From positions 1 through 64,000 of the forward strand of contig ONEW01000002.1 in the NCBI GenBank assembly GCA_900316935.1: DNA of 64,000 bases, in the 5' to 3' direction. This stretch comes from an uncultured Selenomonadales bacterium (GTDB taxonomy: Bacteria > Bacillota > Negativicutes > Acidaminococcales > Acidaminococcaceae). Both the position numbers and the translations under genes were made by a program. This document shows positions 16,457 through 25,601 of this stretch, in pieces; position 1 is the stretch's first letter, and every line of letters starts with the position of its first letter. The notes under the pieces are model-generated. The model saw only the letters and a program-made list of their open reading frames with translations, searched no databases and was not told where the DNA came from.

Positions 16457-18245
16457 AGAGCTTTGTAATCTTCCCTCTTAACTCATTACATATTTGAAGC
16501 TCTGCACTGAGCCTCGGATCATTGGTTTCGGCATAACGCCCTGCCAGGGCGCTGTGCTTTTCATACTCCGCCTCCAAGTACTGGCGCTCCATGAGGAGCA
16601 CACAGTCTGCCACGGTCTGCCGCTGCAGATCCAGAGACATGTTTCCCGTATTGTCGAGGGCCAGGATACGTGCCGTTTCGGCCTGTACTTCCCCGTCTTC
16701 GTCCCCCAGCAGTTTGTCCGCTATGCCCGCCTTGTCCTGCCGCAGATTCAGCACCTTTTCAAAAAGGCGCTGCCGCACGGAGGACTTGAATCCGATGGCC
16801 CAGAGTTTCTCCTCCTGGGGGGCAATCAGCCCGGGATTACGGATGAAGAGCAGCAATACGGTAGCCTCCGCCTGCGCCAGGGCATCAGGAACGGAATGCA
16901 GTTCCGCAGACTGCGGGGCCGGTGCAGGCGCCGCCGTCTTCCCGTCCGGAAGGCGCCGGTTCCGGCGATACTCATTCCGGATCAAGCCTTCGTCGATGAC
17001 GAGGAGCTGCGCCACCGTCTTGATATATCCGGCAGCTTCTATTTCGTTCCTGCACTCGTGCAGGTAAGGTACAATATTCGACACGGCCCGGACTTTTCCT
17101 GCTAATTCCGTTACATTATTTTGGGAAATGACATAACGGATTTGGAATTCCGTTCCGTCCCAAGCGTTTTTAACGAGCTGTTCAAATGCGTCACGGCCTG
17201 CCTTGCGCACGTACTCATCGGGGTCTTTCCCCTCCGGCACATTCAGGACCTTGACGGCCAGGCCGGCCTGTTTGGCGATGCTGACGGCGCGGACGGCATT
17301 GCGCCGGCCTGCGTCGTCACTGTCGTAGGCGAAGACGACGGCCTCCGCGATACGGCTCAGCAGTTTGGCATGTTCCTGGCTGAAAGCGGTTCCCAGGGAA
17401 GCCACAACCCGGTCGACACCGGCGGCATGGAGGCTGATGGCGTCCATGTACCCTTCGACCACGATGGCTTCCTTTGCGGACCGGATGGCCCGGAGGGCGA
17501 CATCGAGGGCGAACAGCGTTTCCCGTTTCTGGAAGATTTCCGTTTCACCCGTATTGATGTATTTCGGCACCCCGTCTCCCAACATGCGTCCACCGAAGGC
17601 GATGATACGCCCCCTGGAGTCCTTGATGGGAATCATGAAGCGGCCGATGAAGGCGTCCAGCAGGCGTCCGTCCTTTTCGCGGATCAGCCCGGCCCGCAGC
17701 ATCTGCTGATCGGTGGCGCCTTTTTTAGAAAGGTTGTGCCGCAGGGAACTGAAGCCCGGCAACGACGCTCCCAGGGAAAAGCGGCGGATGATGTCCTCCG
17801 TGATCCCCCGGTTCTGCAGGTAAGCCTGCACTTTTCCGCCGTACTGGGTCTTGGTCAGGCAGGCCGCAAAATAGCGTCCTGCCAGTTCGTTGACGCCGTA
17901 CAGTTCCTCTTTTGCCTTGGCGCGCCGCACATCCGCCGCCGTCCGGTGGGTTTCCGGCACGGGGATGCGGGCCCGTTCGGCCAGAATGCGCAAGGCTTCC
18001 GGAAAGGTCACATTCTCCATCTTTTCCACGAAGGTAAAGACATCCCCGCCGGTATGGCATCCGAAACAGTAGAAGAACTGGTTCTCCCTGTTGACGGAAA
18101 AGGACGGCGTCTTTTCTCCATGGAACGGACAACAGGCCCAATAGGAACGGCCCCGTTTCTGGAGGGAAACGTAGCCGGAGATGACATCAACAATATCGGA
18201 GCTGTCCTTCACTTTTTGTTTGAAATCTTCAAAATTCTGGTCCAT
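16443..18245 (-). CDS. dnaG: DNA primase (600 aa)
   Basis: A complete DnaG. The N-terminal zinc-binding domain has Cys/His ligands in [12 protein letters not shown] and FYCFGC. The Toprim core has VEGYMDAIS and FAYDSDDAG, and a helical C-terminal domain for the replicative helicase follows. It makes RNA primers for replication. Length is normal. The ATG at 18245 has AAAGGAG 5 nt upstream; the earlier in-frame ATG (18266) lacks one. It is first in the dnaG-rpoD pair, the classic macromolecular synthesis operon without rpsU. Confidence 0.96.
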   Translation of the reverse strand: MDQNFEDFKQKVKDSSDIVDVISGYVSLQKRGRSYWACCPFHGEKTPSFSVNRENQFFYCFGCHTGGDVFTFVEKMENVTFPEALRILAERARIPVPETHRTAADVRRAKAKEELYGVNELAGRYFAACLTKTQYGGKVQAYLQNRGITEDIIRRFSLGASLPGFSSLRHNLSKKGATDQQMLRAGLIREKDGRLLDAFIGRFMIPIKDSRGRIIAFGGRMLGDGVPKYINTGETEIFQKRETLFALDVALRAIRSAKEAIVVEGYMDAISLHAAGVDRVVASLGTAFSQEHAKLLSRIAEAVVFAYDSDDAGRRNAVRAVSIAKQAGLAVKVLNVPEGKDPDEYVRKAGRDAFEQLVKNAWDGTEFQIRYVISQNNVTELAGKVRAVSNIVPYLHECRNEIEAAGYIKTVAQLLVIDEGLIRNEYRRNRRLPDGKTAAPAPAPQSAELHSVPDALAQAEATVLLLFIRNPGLIAPQEEKLWAIGFKSSVRQRLFEKVLNLRQDKAGIADKLLGDEDGEVQAETARILALDNTGNMSLDLQRQTVADCVLLMERQYLEAEYEKHSALAGRYAETNDPRLSAELQICNELRGKITKLYGND

Positions 18246-18288
18246 AGCAGCTCCTTTGTTTCCCATATGCTTATAGTTCTAGATGGAT

Positions 18289-18310
18289 AAAAAAAATCCT
18301 GCTTTTTTTT
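18289..18310. repeat. A8/T8 inverted repeat upstream of dnaG
   Basis: Eight A, six other bases (TCCTGC) and eight T form a 22-bp near-palindrome about 45 bp before the dnaG start. A further T6 tract and the AT-rich region to 18340 make this the most AT-rich stretch nearby. It could act as an UP-element, curved DNA or a weak terminator for dgt. A TATAAG (minus strand, 18270-18275) may be the dnaG -10, but no convincing -35 is visible. Confidence 0.4.
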
Positions 18311-18390
18311 GTTTTTTACTTGACAATTAAAAAAATATATGAATGAAGAGTTTCAGTGTACACTTTTTTCCCGCAAGCGTGACTGGACGG

Positions 18391-19377
18391 TCAGTTTACC
18401 TTGGGAACAAAATTGTCATTGAAAAGGGCGACGGCAGAGGAATCCGTCAGCCCGGCAACATAGTCGACGACGGCCTGTTCCTTGCCGAACCGGTTAAAGG
18501 AAAGCTGGACCTTTTCCGGCAGGCGGGACGGATCCTTCATGTACATGTCGAGGATGGACAGAACCACGTGGACCGCCTTTTTGTGTTCCTTTTCCAGGAC
18601 GGGTCCCTCATAGACATAAGCGAACATGAAGTCGCGGAACTGCTCGACGGCTTCTTCGTAGTAAGGGTCCATGAGGATTTCGCGGCGGCCGGCGGAACAC
18701 TCCACGATATTGTGCACCAGGATGTCCAGGATTTGCGTCGGTTCCGCCCCGAGCCGCATGGCCACAAGCCCGGGCAGGGACTCCTTGCCGATGATGCCTG
18801 CCTTGACACCGTCATCAAAATCATGGCACAGATAGGCGATCCGGTCACAACGGCGCACGACGGCACCTTCCGGTGTAACCGGCAGGCGGGGCCCTGTATG
18901 GCAGAGGATGGCATCCTGGACGGCCGTCGTCAGATTGAGGCCCCGCCCGTTGCGGCCGTAATGACGGACCACCCGCAGACTCTGCTCATTATGGTTGAAA
19001 TGCCCCATGTACTGGCGGATAGCCTTTTCCCCCGCATGTCCGAAGGGCGTATGCCCTAAATCATGTCCCAGGGCGGCTGCCTCAATCATATCCTCGTTCA
19101 GCTGCAGGGCACGGCCGATAGTACGGGCAATCTGGGATACCTCCATACTGTGGGTCAGCCGCGTGCGGTAATGGTCGCCAGGCTGCAGGTAGACCTGGGT
19201 CTTATGTTTCAGTTTTCGGAAGGCCGTGCTGTGGATGATGCGGTCCCGGTCCCGCTGGAACCGCGTGCGCAGGTCATCGTCCTCCTCTTCCGTAAGCCGC
19301 ACGGCTTCCCGGCTTTTTGCGGCCCAGGGGGCCAGAAGTTCCATTTCCAGTTGTTCCGTTCGTTCGCGTGTATTCAT
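18391..19377 (-). CDS. dgt: Deoxyguanosinetriphosphate triphosphohydrolase-like protein (328 aa)
   Basis: An HD-superfamily dNTPase of the short Firmicutes type: STAFRKLKHKTQVYL, THSMEVSQIARTIGR, the HD pair in AALGHDLGHTPFGHAGE, and a late metal Asp in AYLCHDFDDG. It hydrolyses dNTPs to deoxynucleosides and triphosphate and controls nucleotide pools. The start is the ATG at 19377, with AAAGGA 7 nt upstream; the long upstream open frame antisense to ppsR is not coding. It lies between ppsR and dnaG, matching the conserved Firmicutes neighbourhood. Confidence 0.92.
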   Translation of the reverse strand: MNTRERTEQLEMELLAPWAAKSREAVRLTEEEDDDLRTRFQRDRDRIIHSTAFRKLKHKTQVYLQPGDHYRTRLTHSMEVSQIARTIGRALQLNEDMIEAAALGHDLGHTPFGHAGEKAIRQYMGHFNHNEQSLRVVRHYGRNGRGLNLTTAVQDAILCHTGPRLPVTPEGAVVRRCDRIAYLCHDFDDGVKAGIIGKESLPGLVAMRLGAEPTQILDILVHNIVECSAGRREILMDPYYEEAVEQFRDFMFAYVYEGPVLEKEHKKAVHVVLSILDMYMKDPSRLPEKVQLSFNRFGKEQAVVDYVAGLTDSSAVALFNDNFVPKVN

Positions 19378-19416
19378 GATGAATCCTTTCCCAAACAGAG
19401 GAATGAATATAAGACT

Positions 19417-19466
19417 AAAACTGCTCTCTCCGTCAGCTGGCAGATACCAGCCCCGACGGAGGGAGC
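19417..19466 (-). terminator. Terminator after ppsR
   Basis: On the minus strand GCTCCCTCCGTC (19455-19466) pairs with GACGGAGAGAGC (19423-19434) with one G-T wobble. An inner GCTGG/CCAGC stem extends the hairpin, and AGTTTTAG follows. It separates ccpN-ppsR from dgt. Confidence 0.75.
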
Positions 19467-19486
19467 AGTCGCTGTTTCTTACAAGG

Positions 19487-20323
19487 TCAGACTTCCCCGT
19501 GGTAACGTTCCTGGTTTTTATGGTAATAGTCAAGGACGATACCGGCCGTTTCCTCAATGGCACGGTTCGACACGTTGATGACCATGCAGTGGACGCGGCG
19601 CATGATGGCCTTGGCATATTCCAGTTCCTCGTTGATGCGGTTGATGTCGGCATACACGGCCTTGTCTGACAAGCCCATGGTCTTCAGGCGCGTCGTGCGG
19701 ATGTCGATCAGTTTGTACGGATCGATCAAAAGGCCGATGATGCGGTGCGGCGGCACTTTGAACAGTTCCGGCGGCGGCGCGATTTCCGGCACCAGGGGCA
19801 CGTTGGCCACTTTGAGCTGTTTGTTGGCCAGGTACATGGACAACGGCGTCTTCGAAGTACGGGAGACGCCGATGATGACGATGTCCGCCTTCAAAAGGCC
19901 CAGCGGATTCTTGCCATCGTCGTACTTGACGGCGAATTCAATGGCTTCGACCCGTTTGAAATATTCATGGTCCAGGGCATGGATCAGGCCGGCCTGGTTC
20001 TTCGGCACCAGACCGGAGTTCTTTTCAATGGCACGCAGCATCGGGCCCAGCACATCGACGACCTGCAGGTTCAGGGCCAGCGCCCGGTCTGCCAGGTGCT
20101 TGCGCAGTTCCGCGCTGACGATCGTATAGCAGACGACGGCATGGTTTTCCAACGCTTCTTCCAACGTGCGGTCAATCTGCTGCTTATTATTTACATAAGG
20201 AATGCGGATGACGTCGAACTGGGTTTCCGTAAACTGGCTCACCGTCGCCTTGATGACTGATTCCGCCGTGCCGCCGATGGAATCGGACAATGCATAGATG
20301 ACGGGGTTCTTCGAGTTACCGAT
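19487..20323 (-). CDS. ppsR: PEP synthase/PPDK regulatory kinase-pyrophosphorylase (about 278 aa), apparent ATC start
   Basis: A DUF299 protein: N-terminal NPVIYALSDSIGGTAESV, P-loop GVSRTSKTPLS near residue 155, and SNRAIEETAG at the C-terminus. It inactivates pyruvate phosphate dikinase or PEP synthase by ADP-dependent phosphorylation and reactivates it by phosphorolysis. The family begins a few residues before the conserved IYALSD, but no ATG, GTG or TTG exists there. A strong GGGAGG is followed 5-8 nt later by two ATC codons (20326, 20323) that overlap the ccpN stop, so an ATC start coupled to ccpN is the likeliest reading. The only earlier canonical start (20428) would give a long overlap with ccpN. 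Confidence 0.9.
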   Translation of the reverse strand: MGNSKNPVIYALSDSIGGTAESVIKATVSQFTETQFDVIRIPYVNNKQQIDRTLEEALENHAVVCYTIVSAELRKHLADRALALNLQVVDVLGPMLRAIEKNSGLVPKNQAGLIHALDHEYFKRVEAIEFAVKYDDGKNPLGLLKADIVIIGVSRTSKTPLSMYLANKQLKVANVPLVPEIAPPPELFKVPPHRIIGLLIDPYKLIDIRTTRLKTMGLSDKAVYADINRINEELEYAKAIMRRVHCMVINVSNRAIEETAGIVLDYYHKNQERYHGEV

Positions 20324-20969
20324 GATTGTTCCCTCCCTTGCCTTCTGCGATATCCACCAGCAGCCTGGTGAAATTCGTCTTGGTAATGCGGCCGACGATT
20401 TCGTAACTGCGGGTCTCTTCATCCGCACAGCGAACGACCGGCAGCCCGTCCACCTCGTTGTCGATGACCTTGCGCGCGGCTGCGGCCACGGATTCCTCCG
20501 GCGTGACCATGACCATTTTCGATAAAGGGGTCATGACCATGACGACCGGGACATCCTTCAGGTCCCCGCTGTTGTTCGTCGCGGCCTTCAATAAGTCTTT
20601 GCGGGACACGACGCCGACGAGCAGATTCTTTTCGTCGACGATGTACACAGAACCGACATCTTCCAAAAACATGGTGACGACGGCCTCATAAGCGTTCTTG
20701 TCATTGGTGACCGCGATGGGCATGGACTGGATGTCTCCTACGCGGATAGCGGAAATTTCTTCCATCAGCATGCCCAGTGTATTCTTCCCTGTATAAAAAT
20801 ACCCCACTTTCGGGCGCGCGTCAATGATGCCCCCCATCACGAGGATGGCGAGGTCACTGCGCAGGGCCGCACGGGTCACATTTAGCTGCCGGGCGATATG
20901 GTCGCCTGTGATGGGACCGCTTTGCCGCACGATTTCGGCGATGCGTTTCTGTCTGTTGCTCAGTGCCAT
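20316..20969 (-). CDS. ccpN: CcpN-type HTH and twin-CBS transcriptional repressor (217 aa)
   Basis: An N-terminal winged helix (IAEIVRQSGPITGDHIARQL, recognition TRAALRSDLAIL) is followed by two CBS domains (about residues 80-135 and 145-205). This is the CcpN/YqzB architecture. In Bacillus CcpN represses gluconeogenic genes and its CBS domains sense adenine nucleotides. Here, as in Bacillus, it is co-transcribed with ppsR (YqfL), tying it to PEP/pyruvate flux. The start is the ATG at 20969, with AAAGGG upstream. A strong promoter lies at 21074-21102. Confidence 0.88.
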   Translation of the reverse strand: MALSNRQKRIAEIVRQSGPITGDHIARQLNVTRAALRSDLAILVMGGIIDARPKVGYFYTGKNTLGMLMEEISAIRVGDIQSMPIAVTNDKNAYEAVVTMFLEDVGSVYIVDEKNLLVGVVSRKDLLKAATNNSGDLKDVPVVMVMTPLSKMVMVTPEESVAAAARKVIDNEVDGLPVVRCADEETRSYEIVGRITKTNFTRLLVDIAEGKGGNNHR

Positions 20970-21073
20970 TGGATGATTCACCCTTTCTGTTGTCGGGCCT
21001 GACCCGTTTCCCATTGGGAAAACAGGACGATATAGGACGTATTCTGCATTATGACGCCATATAGTATACGCTA

Positions 21074-21102
21074 ATTATAGGAAATTTTTAGAAATTGTGC
21101 AA
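21074..21102 (-). promoter_or_regulatory. Sigma-A promoter of ccpN-ppsR
   Basis: On the minus strand TTGCAC, a 17-bp spacer and TATAAT lead a leader of about 100 nt. The spacer is A/T-rich and contains AATTTCTAAAAATTT, with four mismatches to the CodY box, which is not enough to call a site. The region 20970-21073 downstream of it holds the leader only; 21103-21217 holds the 3' flank of the TPM gene and no clear terminator. Confidence 0.75.
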
Positions 21103-21217
21103 CTTATTTTTTCAATTCCTTCATTAGTCCCAATAAAAATTTCCCAAGTGGTCATACTGCACGTCCTGCAGCCGGACCCGGCCGCAAGGATGAACCTGCC
21201 AGCGGCGGAAGGCCGGT

Positions 21218-22012
21218 TTACCAGCCGCGTCCGGCACCGCCGCCGCCTCCGGAACCACCTCCGAAGCCGCCGCCACCGCTGAAGCCGCCGCCACCGAAAC
21301 CACCTCCGAAGAAACCGCCGCCATAGAAGATGCCGCCATGCTGTGTCCGGCGGAACCCGCCGCCACCGCCGCCAGGTCCCCCGAAAAAGAACCCGAAAAG
21401 GATGAGGGCGACGACGATGAAGGCCGCCACGTCGGACATGTTGATTTCCCTGGCGCGGTCGTCGGCAAAACGCGTATTGGCTGAGACATCCAGATTCTTG
21501 ATTTCCAGTCCATATTCCTTCAGGACGGTCTGCAGCACCGCCGTGTAACCCCGGGCGACCCCCTTGTCGTAGTTTCCCTGCCGGAAGTACGGCAGCATGT
21601 AGTCGTCCTGGATACGGCCGGCCAATCCGTCCGTCAGGGCGCCTTCAAGGCCATATCCCACTTCGATGCGGGAGCGGCGGTCATCCACCGCGACAAGGAT
21701 GAGTACGCCGTTGTTCAGTTTGCGGTCCCCGATACCCCACTGGCGCAAGACCGTAAGGGCATATTCCTCCGGCGCCTCCCCTTGCAGGCTCTTGATGGTG
21801 AGTACGGCAATCTGGGCCTTCGTCCGTTTGGACAGGGCCCTTGTATAGGTATTGATCACCGTTTCCGTCTGGGCGGAAAGGACGCCGGCCTCATCCACGA
21901 CGAACGTCCCGTCCGCCGGTTTCGCCGGTACGGTCGGTGCAGCCAGGGCCTGGGCGGAAGAAAGGAACAAGATCTGCAGCAACAACAGGCAGAGCACAAA
22001 TATCTTCTTCAA
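21218..22012 (-). CDS. TPM-domain secreted/membrane protein with a glycine-rich tail (264 aa)
   Basis: A signal peptide (MKKIFVLCLLLLQILFLSS, then AQALA) is followed by a TPM domain (about 35-165: VDEAGVLSAQ, LVAVDDRRSRIEVGYGLEG). Next come a membrane segment (about 190-208) and a C-terminal tail of about 50 residues that is mostly Gly and Phe. TPM proteins (YgcG type) are paired with LemA in many bacteria; TPM domains elsewhere assist photosystem or membrane complex repair, and the bacterial role is unclear. The start is TTG at 22012, with AAGGGG 7 nt upstream. It lies 26 bp after lemA. Confidence 0.87.
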   Translation of the reverse strand: MKKIFVLCLLLLQILFLSSAQALAAPTVPAKPADGTFVVDEAGVLSAQTETVINTYTRALSKRTKAQIAVLTIKSLQGEAPEEYALTVLRQWGIGDRKLNNGVLILVAVDDRRSRIEVGYGLEGALTDGLAGRIQDDYMLPYFRQGNYDKGVARGYTAVLQTVLKEYGLEIKNLDVSANTRFADDRAREINMSDVAAFIVVALILFGFFFGGPGGGGGGFRRTQHGGIFYGGGFFGGGFGGGGFSGGGGFGGGSGGGGGAGRGW

Positions 22013-22038
22013 TGGAATGCCCCTTCCGATAGAGCCGC

Positions 22039-22593
22039 TTAGAATTTGACCTGCGGCACCTTCTTCGCAGCTTCATCCGCCTGGAAATAATCACGGGCGG
22101 AAAAGCCAAGCATACCTGCCACGACGTTCGTCGGGAAGGTCTTGATCTTCGTGTTGAACTGCTGGGCCGCCGTATTGTAATCACGGCGTGCCACGGCCAG
22201 GCGGTTCTCCGTGCCGGCCAGTTCGTCCTGCAGCTGCATGAAATTCGTGTTCGCCTTCAATTCCGGATAGGCTTCGGAAATCGCCAGCAGACGGGACAAG
22301 GCATTGCTCAGTTCGCCGTTCGCCGCCGCCGTTTCACTTACCGTCGCAGCACCGGCCAGTTTGCTGCGTGCATTGGATACATCGGCAAAGACCTTTTCTT
22401 CGTGCGAAGCGTAACCCTTTACCGTATTCACGAGATTCGGAATCAGGTCATTCCGGCGCTGCAGCTGGTTTTCCACCTGGCTCCACTGGGCCGTCACATT
22501 TTCATTGGCAGCGACCAGGCCGTTGTAGGTACTGAAACAGAACCCGCCCACGATCAAGACGACGGCAACCAGGACAATAAGGAACTTCTTCAT
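22039..22593 (-). CDS. lemA: LemA-family membrane protein (184 aa)
   Basis: One N-terminal membrane helix (FLIVLVAVVLIVGGFCF) is followed by a long helical bundle with the family signatures QVENQLQRRNDLIPNLVNTV, YPELKAN and ENRLAVARRDYN. Length is typical. LemA has an extracytoplasmic N-terminus and a cytoplasmic coiled helical domain; its role is unknown. It forms an operon with the TPM gene, from a consensus promoter at 22669-22697. GGAGG lies 9 nt before the ATG. Confidence 0.92.
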   Translation of the reverse strand: MKKFLIVLVAVVLIVGGFCFSTYNGLVAANENVTAQWSQVENQLQRRNDLIPNLVNTVKGYASHEEKVFADVSNARSKLAGAATVSETAAANGELSNALSRLLAISEAYPELKANTNFMQLQDELAGTENRLAVARRDYNTAAQQFNTKIKTFPTNVVAGMLGFSARDYFQADEAAKKVPQVKF

Positions 22594-22668
22594 ATCGTCT
22601 ACCCTCCAAATTTTTAATTACCACTTTATTGATAGGAATTACAGGATATCGTTTCCCCCTGCAACTTT

Positions 22669-22697
22669 ATCGTACAAGACGCCCATCGGCCTGTCAA
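22669..22697 (-). promoter_or_regulatory. Promoter of lemA-TPM
   Basis: On the minus strand a perfect TTGACA, a 17-bp spacer and TACGAT lie about 75 bp before the lemA start. Confidence 0.7.
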
Positions 22698-22744
22698 TAG
22701 ACCTGGCAGCCCCATTTGTGAACAGATTGCAAAAACAGGGACGG

Positions 22745-22781
22745 AGAAAAAGACCCGCCGGTTTTTCCAAATCGGCGGGTC
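22745..22781. terminator. Bidirectional terminator after metK
   Basis: GACCCGCCG (22752-22760) and its complement (22773-22781) form a 9-bp stem with a 12-nt loop. On the minus strand TTTTTCT follows, terminating metK. On the plus strand CCTCTGTTTTTTT follows. Confidence 0.8.
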
Positions 22782-22829
22782 CTCTGTTTTTTTCAGTTTC
22801 GGAAGCCCTTGTCCGGCGCCGTGCATGCC

Positions 22830-24008
22830 TTATAATCCGGCCTGTTCCTTCAGGGCAGCGGCTTTGTCCGTATGCTCCCAGGGCAGGTCGATGTCCGTGC
22901 GGCCGAAATGGCCGTAGGCAGCGGTCTGTCTGTATATCGGACGGCGCAGGTCCAGGCTGCGGATGATCCCCGTCGGGCTGAGGGCGAAGTTTTTAATGAC
23001 CAGTCCGGCAATCTTGTCGTCCGGCAACTTGCCCGTGCCGAAGGTGTCAACCAGTACGGAGACCGGTTTGGCGACGCCGATGGCGTAAGCCAGCTGGATT
23101 TCGCAGCGTTTCGCCAGGCCGGCGGCCACGATGTTCTTAGCTACGTAACGGGCCGCGTAGGCAGCGGAACGGTCCACCTTGGAGGGATCCTTGCCGCTGA
23201 AGGCACCGCCGCCGTGGCGGGCCATGCCGCCGTAGGTGTCGACGATGATCTTACGGCCGGTCAGGCCGCTGTCGCCGGCAGGACCGCCAATGACGAACCG
23301 GCCCGTCGGATTGATGAAGTATTTGGTGTTGCCGTCCAGTAATGCCGCCGGTACCACCGGTTTGATGACCTTTTCGATGATGTCTTTGCGGATCTGTTCC
23401 TGCGTCACATCGGGATCATGCTGGGCGGAAACGACGATGGTGTCCACGCGGACCGGCTTGCCGTCCTCGTATTCCACGGTCACCTGGGTTTTGCCGTCCG
23501 GCCGCAGATAAGCCAGCGTCTTGTTCTTGCGGACTTCCGCCAGACGGCGGGCCAGCTTATGGGCCAGGGATATGGGCAGCGGCATCAGTTCCGGCGTTTC
23601 ATCACAGGCATAACCGAACATCATGCCCTGGTCGCCGGCACCGGTCTCGTCGTCCCGGGCAACGCCTTCCTTGGCTTCCAGCGCCTTGTCGACACCCATG
23701 GCGATATCGGAAGACTGTTCGTCGATAGAGATCAGGACCCCGCAGGTGGAACCGTCGAAACCGTATTTGGCACGGTCATAACCGATATCGAGCACAGTCT
23801 GACGGGCAATTTTCGGGATGTCCACGAAGCATTCCGTGGAAATTTCGCCGACGATATGGATCTGGCCGGTTGTGACGAGGGTTTCACAGGCTACACGGCC
23901 GTTGGGGTCTTTTTCCAGGATGGCATCGAGGATGGCGTCGGAAATCTGGTCGGCCATTTTATCAGGATGGCCTTCCGTTACGGATTCAGAAGTAAACAGT
24001 TTACGCAT
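22830..24008 (-). CDS. metK: S-adenosylmethionine synthetase (392 aa)
   Basis: A complete three-domain Met[21 protein letters not shown] (ATP/Met site), [12 protein letters not shown], the loop [16 protein letters not shown] and [11 protein letters not shown]. It makes SAM from methionine and ATP. The start is the ATG at 24008, with AAAGGAG 8 nt upstream; the open frame upstream runs through the riboswitch and is not coding. Expression is controlled by the SAM-I riboswitch and terminator at 24091-24248. Confidence 0.97.
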   Translation of the reverse strand: MRKLFTSESVTEGHPDKMADQISDAILDAILEKDPNGRVACETLVTTGQIHIVGEISTECFVDIPKIARQTVLDIGYDRAKYGFDGSTCGVLISIDEQSSDIAMGVDKALEAKEGVARDDETGAGDQGMMFGYACDETPELMPLPISLAHKLARRLAEVRKNKTLAYLRPDGKTQVTVEYEDGKPVRVDTIVVSAQHDPDVTQEQIRKDIIEKVIKPVVPAALLDGNTKYFINPTGRFVIGGPAGDSGLTGRKIIVDTYGGMARHGGGAFSGKDPSKVDRSAAYAARYVAKNIVAAGLAKRCEIQLAYAIGVAKPVSVLVDTFGTGKLPDDKIAGLVIKNFALSPTGIIRSLDLRRPIYRQTAAYGHFGRTDIDLPWEHTDKAAALKEQAGL

Positions 24009-24090
24009 AACAAAGCTCCTTTCGTTGATAAACAGGGTGAAAGTAAATATCAGGAACAATCTATGAACTGGACTCATCTGTACGGGAGAT

Positions 24091-24125
24091 ATAAAAAAGA
24101 TGCCCTCGCAAGTTGTGAGAGCATC
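24091..24125 (-). terminator. Riboswitch-controlled terminator before metK
   Basis: GATGCTCTC and GAGGGCATC form a 9-bp stem (one G-T pair) followed by TTTTTT on the minus strand (24093-24098). It lies directly downstream of the SAM-I aptamer and 83 nt before the metK start, so it is the expression platform. Confidence 0.85.
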
Positions 24126-24136
24126 GAATATCCTTG

Positions 24137-24248
24137 TCCTCATCTTGCGATTTCTCGTAAGGAATTAGCACCGTTGCAAGGCCCTCCGGCCTTCCATGGT
24201 TGCTGCGGTTTCACAGGGCCAGTTCCCTCCGCCGCTCGTGATGAGATA
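24137..24248 (-). promoter_or_regulatory. SAM-I (S-box) riboswitch aptamer
   Basis: Conserved S-box elements read in order on the minus strand: P1 5' strand TCTCATCACGAG, then GGCGGAGGGA, CTGGCCCTGTGAAACC, GCAGCAACC, a P3 arm GGCCGG/AGGCC, AGGTGCTAATTCC (one base variant), a P4 hairpin and the closing P1 strand GATGAGGA. SAM binding stabilises P1 and lets the following terminator form, switching metK off when SAM is plentiful. Confidence 0.92.
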
Positions 24249-24264
24249 TTCACTTTTCGGATTC

Positions 24265-24292
24265 ATTATAGCAGGTTATCTGCAGAATGCAA
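24265..24292 (-). promoter_or_regulatory. Promoter of the metK riboswitch transcript
   Basis: On the minus strand TTGCAT, a 16-bp spacer and TATAAT lie about 17 bp before the first aptamer helix. The gap 24009-24340 thus holds the leader, terminator, aptamer and promoter, and then an AT-rich spacer to coaBC. Confidence 0.7.
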
Positions 24293-24340
24293 TAGGTTGA
24301 CCTGTGAGTTTAAAAATTATTTACAAATTGAGATTCCCTC

Positions 24341-25567
24341 TCAATTACAGGATTCCTCCTGCTTCGCCGCACGCCGTTCCAGGACGCGGTCGATAAGGCG
24401 CAGCGCCACGTCGTCCTTGGACATCTTTTCCAGGCTTTCCACCGTGCCGTCCGGATAGAGGAACTTGACGATGTTCGTATCCGCATTGAAACCGGCTCCG
24501 GCCTGGGACACATCGTTGGCGACGATCATGTCCAGGTTCTTCCTGCGGATCTTGGCCGCCGCGTTTTCCAGCAGGTGCTGCGTTTCCGCGGCGAATCCCA
24601 CGAGGAACTGCTGCTGTTTGTGCGAGCCCAGGATCTTCAGGATGTCCGGATTCTGGTCCATGACCACGGTCATGCCGTTCTCCGGGTCAATCTTCTTGAT
24701 TTTCTGGTCTGCCACATCGCGCGGTTTGAAGTCCGCCACAGCGGCCGCCTTGATGACGACGTCCACGCCGGGATAGACGGCCAGGCAGGCTTCCAGCATC
24801 TGCTGCGTCGTCTCCACACGTACGACGTCCGCATACGGCGGGGGCGTCAGTGCGCTGGGACCCGTGACGAGGGTCACACCGGCTCCCTGGAGAAGTGCTT
24901 CCCGGGCCACGGCATAGCCCATCTTGCCGCTGCTGCGGTTCCCCACGTAGCGGACGGGATCGATTGGTTCCCGCGTACCGGCGGCCGTGACGAGGAAGTG
25001 CAGGCCGCGCAGGCGCCCTTCCCGCAGGGCTGTAAAGCGTTCCAGGAAGGCGATGATCTCCGGCACCTCGGGCAGTCGGCCGGGGCCGTTCACGCCGCAG
25101 GCCAGGTGTCCCGCGTCCGGTTCCATGACCGTATAGCCGCGGTGCCGCAGCGTGTCCAGGTTTTCCTGCGTGGCCGGATTGGCATACATACCGGAATTCA
25201 TGGCCGGACAGACGATTTTCGGGCAGGCCGTGGCCAGCAGGACCGTACTCAGCAGGTCGTCCGCCAGTCCGCAGGCCGCTTTGGCCAGGATGTTCGCCGT
25301 AGCCGGCGCCACCACCAGCAGGTCCGCCCAGTTGGCCAGGGCGATATGTTCCACGCTGTGCTCACCCCGGTTGTCCCACATGGAGACTGCCGCCGGGTTG
25401 CCGCTGATTTCGGAAAAGAGCAGCGGCGAAACAAACTTCGTGGCATGTTCCGTCATAACGACACGGATTTCGGCGCCGCGCTTGCGCAGCTTGCTGACCA
25501 GGTCCACCGCTTTGTAGATGGCGATACCGCCGGAAACCCCCAGCACTATCTTTTTCCCGTTTAACAT
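24341..25567 (-). CDS. coaBC: Bifunctional phosphopantothenoylcysteine decarboxylase / phosphopantothenate-cysteine ligase (408 aa)
   Basis: The CoaC half (1 to about 185) has the FMN-binding GVSGGIAIYK, the PATAN motif variant APATANILAKAACGLADDLL, AMNSGMYANPATQ and the catalytic Cys in GHLACGVNGPGR. The CoaB half (about 190-400) has TAAGTREPIDPVRYVGNRSSG, AVADFKP and NDVSQAG. It converts 4'-phosphopantothenate to 4'-phosphopantetheine for coenzyme A. The ATG at 25567 has AGGAG 8 nt upstream. It is the last gene of the yicC-remA-gmk-rpoZ-coaBC operon. Confidence 0.95.
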   Translation of the reverse strand: MLNGKKIVLGVSGGIAIYKAVDLVSKLRKRGAEIRVVMTEHATKFVSPLLFSEISGNPAAVSMWDNRGEHSVEHIALANWADLLVVAPATANILAKAACGLADDLLSTVLLATACPKIVCPAMNSGMYANPATQENLDTLRHRGYTVMEPDAGHLACGVNGPGRLPEVPEIIAFLERFTALREGRLRGLHFLVTAAGTREPIDPVRYVGNRSSGKMGYAVAREALLQGAGVTLVTGPSALTPPPYADVVRVETTQQMLEACLAVYPGVDVVIKAAAVADFKPRDVADQKIKKIDPENGMTVVMDQNPDILKILGSHKQQQFLVGFAAETQHLLENAAAKIRRKNLDMIVANDVSQAGAGFNADTNIVKFLYPDGTVESLEKMSKDDVALRLIDRVLERRAAKQEESCN

Positions 25568-25601
25568 AGATGTCGCTCCTGTACCGGCGTTCATGCCGCG
25601 T

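Noticed and set aside
21083-21097. CodY box in the ccpN promoter
   Set aside because: Four mismatches to the consensus in an A/T-rich spacer; not distinguishable from background.
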